Shown piece by piece: positions 1 through 7,730 of a DNA stretch of 16,405 nt; positions within the stretch are counted from its first letter, which is position 1; each line of letters starts with the position of its first letter. Origin of the DNA: DASUAS01 sp036271015. Its GTDB lineage: Bacteria; Actinomycetota; Acidimicrobiia; IMCC26256; DASPTH01. The notes under the pieces are model-generated. The model did not search any database, was not told the origin of the DNA, and worked only from the letters and a program-made list of their open reading frames with translations. Made by a program: the position numbers and the translations under genes. Location of the stretch: assembly GCA_036271015.1 (NCBI GenBank), contig DATBBL010000266.1, positions 1 through 16,405 on the forward strand, given 5' to 3'.

Positions 1-583
1 AGTAGTCGTACGCGCCGCCGGAGCAGCCGGTGCCCCGGAGGTTCACACCCACGGTGGCGAAGCCGAGCAGCTGCGCGATCCGTGAGGCGGGCTGCGTCGC
101 GCCCGGGTTCGACGGGTCGTAGCCGGAGTACTCGACCACGGTGGGATAGGGCCCCCCGCCCACCGGCCCGGGCAGCGTGATGTTGACCGACAGCTTGGTG
201 CCGTCGCGCGTCGTCAGGTAGCCGTACCCCGGGCCGAGGTGCTGGCCCGTGTAGAGCGACTGCGGCGGCGTGTCGGTGGGGCTCGTCACCCTCACCGGCG
301 CGGCCCGGGCGTTCCCCACGCTGACGACGTAGCCCGCGCCCGGCCCCACCCCGCGGAAGAGCACGCTGCCGGCGGCGTCGATCGGGCGCGACGCGACCTT
401 CCGGCCGCCGGCCGCCCGGAGCACCGCGGTGGCGCCGGGCGAGGCTCCGGTGACCGCGACCTGCTCGACGCTCGGGTGCACCGTGAAGTCGGCGCGCGCG
501 GCCTCGGCGGCTTCCGAGACGGGCGCGAGACCGGCGACCGCGACCGCGACGCAGCAGGTCACGAGCGCGAGCCGGCGGAACAC
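1..583 (-). CDS. CocE/NonD-type X-Pro dipeptidyl-peptidase-like secreted hydrolase (partial)
   Basis: Leftward gene that runs off the left edge, so only about 194 N-terminal residues are visible. It starts at GTG (583-581), and an in-frame TAG four codons upstream (595-593) excludes any longer start. The N-terminus (MFRRLALV, then an Ala/Val-rich stretch to about residue 27) looks like a Sec signal peptide. A small beta-rich domain of about 75 residues follows. The S15/CocE alpha/beta-hydrolase core then begins with DGTKLSVNITLP, PTVVEYSGYDP and VNLRGTGCSGGAYDY. The last of these matches the 'RGxGxSxG' strand-loop that precedes the nucleophile in CocE-type acyl hydrolases and Xaa-Pro peptidases. 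The catalytic Ser, Asp and His lie outside the window, so activity and substrate cannot be judged. It is divergent from the dehydrogenase at 624, with a 40-bp shared promoter region. Family assignment is good; peptidase versus ester hydrolase is undecided. Confidence 0.8.
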   Translation of the reverse strand, partial: MFRRLALVTCCVAVAVAGLAPVSEAAEAARADFTVHPSVEQVAVTGASPGATAVLRAAGGRKVASRPIDAAGSVLFRGVGPGAGYVVSVGNARAAPVRVTSPTDTPPQSLYTGQHLGPGYGYLTTRDGTKLSVNITLPGPVGGGPYPTVVEYSGYDPSNPGATQPASRIAQLLGFATVGVNLRGTGCSGGAYDY

Positions 584-589
584 GATGCG

Positions 590-595
590 ACGCTA
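590..595 (-). promoter_or_regulatory. Leaderless -10 element for the CocE-like gene
   Basis: On the minus strand TAGCGT (595-590) is followed by six bases and then the GTG start at 583. The start has no purine-rich ribosome binding site. The spacing places the transcription start at or next to the start codon, as in actinobacterial leaderless genes. The same arrangement recurs at other genes here. No clear -35 is seen. Confidence 0.5.
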
Positions 596-611
596 ATCGA
601 GGGTTCCGTGC

Positions 612-617
612 GACGAT
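612..617 (+). promoter_or_regulatory. Leaderless -10-like element for the short-chain dehydrogenase
   Basis: GACGAT is followed by six bases (CGTCGG) and the GTG start at 624. It keeps the conserved A at position 2 and T at position 6 of a TANNNT -10 but has G at position 1, so it is a weaker match. No Shine-Dalgarno sequence is present. The divergent -10 at 595-590 lies only about 17 bp away, so the two promoters must be nearly back to back. Confidence 0.4.
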
Positions 618-623
618 CGTCGG

Positions 624-1418
624 GTGACCAAGCTCGCCAATGCACACGTCGTGATCACCGGGGGCTCGAGTGGGATCGGCCTGGAGACCGCCCGCCTGGC
701 GGTCGCGCGCGGCGCGCGCGTGTCGCTCATCGCGCGCGACGCCGGTCGGTTGGCTGCGGCGGCGGCCGACGTCGGCGCGGCGGTGGCCGCACCGGCCGAC
801 GTCACCGACGCCGGCGCGCTCGCGACGGCGTTCACCGCGGTGACGGAGGCCAACGGGCCGTGCGACGTGCTCGTCACCTCCGCGGGCTCCTCGCATCCGG
901 GGTACTTCGCGCGGCTCGACGACGCCGTCTTCCGCCAACAGATGGACGTGGACTACTTCGGGACCCTGCACGCGGTGCGGGCCGTCGTCCCGTCGATGAT
1001 CGACCGGGGCCGCGGCCATCTGGTGACCATCTCGTCGACCGCCGGCCTCATCGGGGTGTTCGGGTACTCCGCGTACGGTCCGGCGAAGTACGCGGTGCGC
1101 GGGCTGGCGGAGACGCTGCGGCCGGAGCTGGCGCCGCACGGGATCGTCGTCGCGTGCGCGTACCCGCCCGACACGCGCACTCCCGGGTTCGACGCCGAGA
1201 GCGCGCTGAAGCCGGCGGAGACCGCGCGCATCTCGGCGGCCATCAAGCCCCGCGAGGCCGAGCACGTGGCGCGGGCCATCGTCACCGGGATCGAGAAGGA
1301 GCGCCTCGTCATCACCGCCGACGTGCAGACCGCGGCCCTCGCCCGCGCCGCCGGCCTGCTCGGTCCGTACGTGCGCCGGACCATGGACCGCCAGATCCGC
1401 AAGGCCCGGCGCGCCTGA
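624..1418 (+). CDS. Short-chain dehydrogenase/reductase resembling 3-ketodihydrosphingosine reductase
   Basis: Classical SDR of 264 residues with a Rossmann fold. TGGSSGIG at 12-19 binds the nucleotide, and ADV at 58-60 contacts the adenine ring. The usual NAG motif appears as SAG (86-88). The catalytic residues are Ser137/138, Tyr151 and Lys155 (YGPAK). The tetrad Asn in helix 4 is replaced by Asp110 (in VDYFG). The segment AYPPDTRTPGF (179-189) closely matches the AYPPDTDTPGF stretch characteristic of eukaryotic KDSR/FVT1, and YGPAKYAVRGLAETL resembles the same family, so a 3-oxo-sphingoid or other long-chain ketone substrate is a reasonable inference. KDSR's C-terminal membrane anchor is absent; this protein ends with a basic tail. 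No serine palmitoyltransferase gene is in the window, so sphingolipid synthesis is unproven. GTG is the start, just after a leaderless-type -10. Confidence 0.85.
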   Translation: MTKLANAHVVITGGSSGIGLETARLAVARGARVSLIARDAGRLAAAAADVGAAVAAPADVTDAGALATAFTAVTEANGPCDVLVTSAGSSHPGYFARLDDAVFRQQMDVDYFGTLHAVRAVVPSMIDRGRGHLVTISSTAGLIGVFGYSAYGPAKYAVRGLAETLRPELAPHGIVVACAYPPDTRTPGFDAESALKPAETARISAAIKPREAEHVARAIVTGIEKERLVITADVQTAALARAAGLLGPYVRRTMDRQIRKARRA

Positions 1419-1427
1419 TCACGAAGC

Positions 1428-1466
1428 TGCGTCACTTCGCCGCGTATATCGCGGCCAAGTGACGCA
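1428..1466. repeat. Strong inverted repeat (17-bp arms, 5-base loop) between the dehydrogenase and fumC
   Basis: Arms 1428-1444 and 1450-1466 are complementary at 16 of 17 positions, with one C/C mismatch, around the loop TATAT (1445-1449). It begins 10 bases after the dehydrogenase stop. It could end that transcript, but no T-run follows. The right arm lies roughly where a -35 for the fumC promoter would be, so a DNA operator or a cruciform are alternatives. Confidence 0.7.
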
Positions 1467-1483
1467 ACGTGGGAGTGGGTTGG

Positions 1484-1489
1484 TACGGT
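1484..1489 (+). promoter_or_regulatory. Leaderless -10 element for fumC
   Basis: TACGGT is followed by seven bases and the ATG at 1497, with no Shine-Dalgarno sequence between. The position fits transcription starting at the A of the start codon. The expected -35 region falls on the right arm of the inverted repeat that ends at 1466. Confidence 0.55.
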
Positions 1490-1496
1490 CCGGGAC

Positions 1497-2888
1497 ATGA
1501 GCACGCGGACCGAGACCGACAGCATGGGGCCGATCGAGGTCCCCGCCGAGCGCTACTGGGGCGCGCAGACCCAGCGTTCGTTGCACCACTTCTCCATCGG
1601 CGAGGATCGCATGCCGACTGCGGTGATCCGGGGGATGGCGATCCTCAAGAAGGCCGCCGCGCAGGTCAACGAGGAGCTCGGGAAGCTGTCCGCCGAGAAG
1701 GCCAAGCTGCTGGTGCAGGCGGCCGACGAGGTGATCGCGGGCAAGCACGCCGAGGAGTTCCCCCTCTTCGTGTGGCAGACGGGCAGCGGCACGCAGACGA
1801 ACATGAACGTCAACGAGGTGATCTCGAACCGCGCCATCGAGCTGGCCGGCGGCGAGATGGGCAGCAAGCAGCCCGTCCACCCGAACGACGACGTCAACAT
1901 GTCGCAGAGCTCGAACGACACCTTCCCGACCGCGATGCACATCGCCGCCGCCGAGGAGCTCGTCCGCGAGCTGATCCCGTCGGTGACGCGCCTCCGGGAC
2001 GCGCTCGCGGCGAAGGCCGACGAGTTCGCCGACATCGTCAAGATCGGGCGCACCCACCTCCAGGACGCGGTACCACTCACCCTCGGCCAGGAGTTCGGCG
2101 GCTACGTGGCGCAGCTCGACGCCGACCTCGAGCGCATCCAGCTGGTGCTACCCGGTCTCTACGAGCTCGCCATCGGCGGGACGGCCGTCGGCACCGGTCT
2201 CAACACCCACCCCGAGTTCGCCGAGCGCACCGCGGCGAAGATCGCCGAGCTCACCGGGCTGCCGTTCGTGTCGGCGCCCAACAAGTTCGCCGCGCTCGCG
2301 GCCCACGACGCGCTGGTGATGGCGAGCGGCGCGCTCAAGACGCTGGCGGTGTCGTTGATGAAGATCGCCAACGACATCCGCTGGCTGGCGTCGGGACCGC
2401 GCGCCGGGTTCGGCGAGCTGATCCTGCCCGAGAACGAGCCGGGGTCGTCGATCATGCCCGGCAAGGTGAACCCGACCCAGAGCGAGGCCATGACCATGGT
2501 CTGCGTGCAGGTCATCGGCAACGACAACACCATCGGCATCGCCGGCTCGCAGGGCAACTTCGAGCTCAACGTGTTCAAGCCGGTGATGATCTTCAACTTC
2601 CTGCACTCGGTCGACATCCTCACCGACGCCTGCGACTCGTTCCGCGAGTTCGCGGTCGAAGGCGTCCAGGCCAACGAGGAGCGCATCGCCGAGCACGTGG
2701 GCAACTCCCTCATGCTGGTGACCGCGCTCAACCCGCACATCGGCTACGACAACGCCGCCGCCATCGCCAAGCACGCCCACAAGAACAAGGGCACGCTCCG
2801 GGACTCGGCGGTGGCCCTGGGGCACCTCACCGGCGAGGAGTTCGACCGCCTCGTCCGCCCCGAGGACATGACGGGCCCGGGCGACTAG
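1497..2888 (+). CDS. fumC: Class II fumarate hydratase
   Basis: Class II (iron-independent, homotetrameric) fumarase of 463 residues, converting fumarate and water to L-malate in the cytosolic TCA cycle. Visible motifs are TGSGTQTNMNVNEV near the N-terminal active-site strand, HPNDDVNMSQSSND for substrate binding, GRTHLQDA with catalytic His187, and the superfamily signature GSSIMPGKVNP at 316-326 containing the catalytic-loop Ser317/318. Length and all signature regions match full-length FumC, and no residue looks lost. GPIEVPAERYWGAQTQRS near the N-terminus is the usual family opening and supports the ATG at 1497. It is followed after 25 bp by the peroxidase gene, which has its own -10, so the two may be co-transcribed or separately expressed. 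Aspartase and argininosuccinate lyase are the related alternatives, but the QTGSGTQTNMN and HPNDDVN motifs favour fumarase. Confidence 0.96.
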   Translation: MSTRTETDSMGPIEVPAERYWGAQTQRSLHHFSIGEDRMPTAVIRGMAILKKAAAQVNEELGKLSAEKAKLLVQAADEVIAGKHAEEFPLFVWQTGSGTQTNMNVNEVISNRAIELAGGEMGSKQPVHPNDDVNMSQSSNDTFPTAMHIAAAEELVRELIPSVTRLRDALAAKADEFADIVKIGRTHLQDAVPLTLGQEFGGYVAQLDADLERIQLVLPGLYELAIGGTAVGTGLNTHPEFAERTAAKIAELTGLPFVSAPNKFAALAAHDALVMASGALKTLAVSLMKIANDIRWLASGPRAGFGELILPENEPGSSIMPGKVNPTQSEAMTMVCVQVIGNDNTIGIAGSQGNFELNVFKPVMIFNFLHSVDILTDACDSFREFAVEGVQANEERIAEHVGNSLMLVTALNPHIGYDNAAAIAKHAHKNKGTLRDSAVALGHLTGEEFDRLVRPEDMTGPGD

Positions 2889-2894
2889 GGCCCG
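2872..2894 (+). terminator. Possible GC-rich hairpin over the fumC stop codon
   Basis: CGGGCCC (2872-2878) and GGGCCCG (2888-2894) form a perfect 7-bp stem around a 9-base loop. The right arm includes the last base of the fumC TAG. No T-run follows, and the stem lies just before the -10 of the next gene. It may attenuate read-through, but in GC-rich DNA it could also be chance. Confidence 0.3.
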
Positions 2895-2901
2895 ACGCGC
2901 G

Positions 2902-2907
2902 TAGGGT
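2902..2907 (+). promoter_or_regulatory. Leaderless -10 element for the peroxidase gene
   Basis: TAGGGT is followed by six bases (GTCGGC) and the ATG at 2914. There is no ribosome binding site. It lies in the 25-bp gap after fumC, suggesting that the peroxidase has its own start of transcription. Confidence 0.55.
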
Positions 2908-2913
2908 GTCGGC

Positions 2914-3402
2914 ATGAGCATCTACGACGCCAAGATCAACACCCTCGAGGGTCAGCCGGCCGACCTGTCGGAGTACAAGGGCAAGGCCCTCCTCGTGGTG
3001 AACGTCGCCTCCAAGTGCGGCCTGACGCCGCAGTACGAGGGCCTGGAGAACCTGCACGAGAAGTACGGCGCCCGCGGGTTCGAGGTGCTCGGCTTCCCGT
3101 GCAACCAGTTCATGGGCCAGGAGCCGGGGACCGCGGCGGAGATCCGCGAGTTCTGCGACACCAGCTACCACGTGGAGTTCCCGCTGTTCGAGAAGATCGA
3201 CGTGAACGGGGCGAACCAGCACCCGCTGTACGCCGAGCTGGAGCAGACGGCCGACGCCGACGGCGAGGCCGGCGACGTGAAGTGGAACTTCGAGAAGTTC
3301 CTGGTGGCGCCGGACGGCAAGGTCGTCGCCCGCTTCCGCCCGCCGGTCACCCCCGAGGACCCGGCGCTGGTGGAGGCGATCGAGGCCCAGCTGCCCTCGT
3401 AG
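2914..3402 (+). CDS. Glutathione peroxidase family thiol peroxidase
   Basis: Cytosolic peroxidase of 162 residues with a thioredoxin-like fold. The peroxidatic Cys35 is in NVASKCGLT, Gln65 is in FPCNQF (64-66 NQF), and Trp124-Asn125 is in KWNFEKF. Together these form the family's Cys/Gln/Trp/Asn catalytic tetrad. Cysteines also occur at 63 and 81. Cys81 sits where the resolving cysteine lies in thioredoxin-dependent (non-seleno) members, so reduction by thioredoxin is more likely than by glutathione; that is inference from the family. No signal peptide is seen, and the length is normal. The start follows a TAGGGT -10 element. The epimerase gene starts 23 bp downstream, so the two are probably one transcript. 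The likely role is removal of hydrogen peroxide or organic hydroperoxides. Confidence 0.93.
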   Translation: MSIYDAKINTLEGQPADLSEYKGKALLVVNVASKCGLTPQYEGLENLHEKYGARGFEVLGFPCNQFMGQEPGTAAEIREFCDTSYHVEFPLFEKIDVNGANQHPLYAELEQTADADGEAGDVKWNFEKFLVAPDGKVVARFRPPVTPEDPALVEAIEAQLPS

Positions 3403-3425
3403 GGCGAAGCCGGGAGCGGGCAGGC

Positions 3426-4406
3426 ATGAGCCGCGTCTTCCTCACCGGTGCGACGGGGATGATCGGCTCCAACATCGCCGAACAGCTCGTCGAGCAGGGT
3501 GACGCCGTCTGCGCTCTCGTGCGTGCGGGCAGCGAGACCGGGCCGCTCGAGGCGTTCGGCGTCGAGGTCGTGCGGGGCGACATCACCGACCCCGACGCGG
3601 TGCTCCGCGCCGCCGACGGCTGCGAATACGTGGTCCACTCGGCCGCGGTGCTCGGCGGCCAGACGCAGATCGCGGGCGAGCACGAGGCGGTCAACGTGGT
3701 GGGCACGGGTCATGTGCTCGACGCCGCGGCGAAGGTCGGCGCCACCCGGGTGGTGCAGCTGAGCACCACGACCTTCTTCGACGCCCGGCGTGCGCCGCTC
3801 ACCGAGCACTCGCCCCTCGACCCGGCACCCAGCGACGATCCGTACACGGTCACGAAGCGCGCCGCCTATCTCGACGCCATGCGCCGGGTCGACGACGGCC
3901 AGGACATCTGCATCGTGATCTCGGGGGGCGCCTACGGCCGCTCCCCCCTGCCCGAGCGCTCCATGGTCGCCCCGAGCTACAACGCGCGCATCGCGCTCGC
4001 GCTCCGGGGCGACATCACCGAGTACGTCGGTTTCCCGATCCCCTGGGTCGACGCCGGCGACGTCGCCCACGCCTCGGTCGTCGCCACCCGCAAGGGGGTG
4101 GCGGGGGAGCGGTACCTGGCCTTCGGGCGCCCCGGCGACGTCGGCGGGGTGCCGTACTTCTGCAACGTGGCGCTGGAGATCGCCGGCTCGCCCCAGCGGG
4201 TGACCGAGGTGGCGGTGGAGGAGCTCGACGACCCCGAGGTGGCGGCCCGCTTCGGGCCCAGCCTGGTGGCCCTGGCCCGGAAGCGCTTCCCGACCCCGTT
4301 CTTCGTGAACGACCAGACCGTCGAGCGCCTCGGCTACGCGCCGCGGACCCTCCACGAGGGCCTCGAGCGCACCATCCCGTGGATGCGGGAGCACGGTCTG
4401 CTCTGA
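3426..4406 (+). CDS. NAD(P)-dependent epimerase/dehydratase family protein (extended SDR)
   Basis: Extended short-chain dehydrogenase of 326 residues. The N-terminal cofactor motif is TGATGMIG (7-14). A GDITD acidic motif follows after the third strand, then HSAAVLGG. Catalytic residues are around Ser113 (QLSTTT), with Tyr140 and Lys144 in YTVTK. The layout resembles dihydroflavonol-4-reductase/3-beta-HSD-like reductases rather than true sugar epimerases, but the substrate cannot be named. ATG 3426 is chosen because the fold starts at residue 3 and a GGGAGCGGG purine stretch lies 7-15 bases upstream. It follows the peroxidase gene by 23 bp with no visible -10, suggesting co-transcription. A hairpin follows the stop codon. 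There is no signal peptide or membrane segment. Confidence 0.88.
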   Translation: MSRVFLTGATGMIGSNIAEQLVEQGDAVCALVRAGSETGPLEAFGVEVVRGDITDPDAVLRAADGCEYVVHSAAVLGGQTQIAGEHEAVNVVGTGHVLDAAAKVGATRVVQLSTTTFFDARRAPLTEHSPLDPAPSDDPYTVTKRAAYLDAMRRVDDGQDICIVISGGAYGRSPLPERSMVAPSYNARIALALRGDITEYVGFPIPWVDAGDVAHASVVATRKGVAGERYLAFGRPGDVGGVPYFCNVALEIAGSPQRVTEVAVEELDDPEVAARFGPSLVALARKRFPTPFFVNDQTVERLGYAPRTLHEGLERTIPWMREHGLL

Positions 4407-4412
4407 CCCCGT

Positions 4413-4430
4413 GGCCGCCGCCGGGCGGCC
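4413..4430 (+). terminator. Possible terminator hairpin after the epimerase gene
   Basis: GGCCGCC (4413-4419) pairs perfectly with GGCGGCC (4424-4430) around the loop GCCG, six bases after the stop. A short CAAAT rather than a T-run follows, so this would be a U-poor actinobacterial-type terminator. Confidence 0.4.
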
Positions 4431-4478
4431 CAAATCGCGACCGTTTGCGTCGGGAATGCGCACGGGGACCGCTCGGTT

Positions 4479-4525
4479 GGATCTCTCACGTAATGGTGTA
4501 ATCACCAAGATCGATGGAGAGATCC
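4479..4525 (+). promoter_or_regulatory. Inverted-repeat leader of lon overlapping its ribosome binding site
   Basis: GGATCTCTC (4479-4487) is a perfect 9-bp inverse of GAGAGATCC (4517-4525), which ends one base before the lon ATG and contains the Shine-Dalgarno-like GGAGAG (4516-4521). Nested inside is a second perfect stem, TGGTG-TAAT-CACCA (4494-4507). As RNA the whole folds into a lower stem, an internal loop and an apical hairpin, hiding the ribosome binding site. If transcription instead starts inside the element, it would act as a DNA operator. TTGGAT at 4477-4482 is -35-like, but I could not fix a convincing -10. Confidence 0.6.
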
Positions 4526-4526
4526 G

Positions 4527-6881
<2,355 letters not shown>

Positions 6882-6921
6882 CCGCAATCGAGACGAGCTC
6901 CATCACCGCACCCCGGCCCCC

Positions 6922-6969
6922 TGATCATGCGCGGTTTCGACCGCATGCGGTGCATTCCGCGCATGATCA
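6922..6969. repeat. Compound palindrome downstream of lon
   Basis: Perfect 13-bp arms, TGATCATGCGCGG (6922-6934) and CCGCGCATGATCA (6957-6969), enclose 22 bases. At the centre of these is a separate 12-bp perfect palindrome, ACCGCATGCGGT (6940-6951). It lies 40 bases after the lon stop and 26 bases before the next gene's -10. Candidates are a lon terminator without a T-run, an operator for the MOSC gene, or a dispersed palindromic repeat unit. Confidence 0.75.
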
Positions 6970-6994
6970 CCGGGTAGGGCGGGGTCGACGTCGC

Positions 6995-7000
6995 TAGGTT
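6995..7000 (+). promoter_or_regulatory. Leaderless -10 element for the first MOSC gene
   Basis: TAGGTT is followed by eight bases and the GTG at 7009. No ribosome binding site is visible. The spacing is slightly longer than at the other leaderless starts in the window. Confidence 0.45.
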
Positions 7001-7008
7001 CGCGGGTC

Positions 7009-7713
7009 GTGCAGGTCGTCGAGCTGTGGCGCTTCCCGGTGAAGTCGTTCCAGGGTGAGCAGCTCGACCCGGCCGAGATCGGTCCCACTGGGATCATCGG
7101 TGACCGCGCGTACGCGCTGTTCGACCTCGACACCGGCTTCGGGCTGACCGCCCGCCGGGTGCCCGAGCTCTTGCTGGCGTCGGCCCGACTCGTCGAGGAC
7201 GACCTGGTGGTGACGCTGCCCGACGGCACCGAGAGCACCGACGCCCGGGTGCTGTCGGACTGGCTCGGCCGCCGAGTGGCCCTGTGTCGCGCCGGCACGA
7301 TCGACGCGCCGCGGTACGAGAACCCGCTCGACTTCGAGCGTGACCGGGACTGGATCGTGTTCGAGGGCCCGGCGGGCGCGTTCCACGACTCGCGCCGCAC
7401 CCAGGTGTCGCTGGTGTCGACCGGCACGCTCGGCGACTGGGACCGGCGTCGCTTCCGCGCCAACGTCGTGCTCGACGGCGAGGACGAGGACGGCTGGGTG
7501 GGTTCCACCATCGCGCTCGGTGACGCCCGGCTCGACGTGGGCAAGCGCATCGAGCGCTGTGTGATCACGACGCGGGCGCAGCCCGGCGGCATCGAGCGCG
7601 ACCTCGACGTGCTGCGGTCCATCCACCACGCGCGGGACGGATGCCTGGCGGTGGGCGCGCTGGTGACGACGCCCGGCCGCGTGCACGTCGGCGACGTGGT
7701 CGCGGTGCGCTAG
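7009..7713 (+). CDS. MOSC-domain protein with N-terminal beta-barrel (MOSC_N)
   Basis: Cytosolic protein of 234 residues. The N-terminal part (VVELWRFPVKSFQGEQL, GIIGDRAYALFD) is the MOSC_N beta-barrel found in YcbX/mARC-like proteins. The C-terminal MOSC domain contains RRFRANVVLDG and the conserved cysteine Cys184 in RCVITTRAQPG, ending in a VHVGDVVAVR strand. MOSC domains bind or sulfurate molybdenum cofactor, or carry sulfur or N-hydroxylated-substrate reduction activities; the actual substrate here is unknown. It is shorter than YcbX and has no C-terminal ferredoxin domain, so it would need a separate electron donor if it is a reductase. GTG is chosen because the fold starts at residue 2 and a -10 element lies directly before it. 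The sulfatase gene follows 17 bp later with its own -10. Confidence 0.87.
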   Translation: MQVVELWRFPVKSFQGEQLDPAEIGPTGIIGDRAYALFDLDTGFGLTARRVPELLLASARLVEDDLVVTLPDGTESTDARVLSDWLGRRVALCRAGTIDAPRYENPLDFERDRDWIVFEGPAGAFHDSRRTQVSLVSTGTLGDWDRRRFRANVVLDGEDEDGWVGSTIALGDARLDVGKRIERCVITTRAQPGGIERDLDVLRSIHHARDGCLAVGALVTTPGRVHVGDVVAVR

Positions 7714-7718
7714 CCAGC

Positions 7719-7724
7719 TACCTT
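7719..7724 (+). promoter_or_regulatory. Leaderless -10 element for the sulfatase gene
   Basis: TACCTT is followed by six bases (CGCCGC) and the ATG at 7731. It lies in the 17-bp gap after the MOSC stop, which contains no ribosome binding site. It decides the start: the frame stays open upstream to 7641, but the sulfatase fold begins at RPNVLFVMTDE just after this ATG. Confidence 0.5.
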
Positions 7725-7730
7725 CGCCGC

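Noticed and set aside
4430..4478. A ClgR- or HspR-type operator upstream of lon
   Set aside because: CGC and GCG triplets occur, but the spacing does not match the known ClgR pattern, and no HAIR- or CIRCE-like repeat is present.
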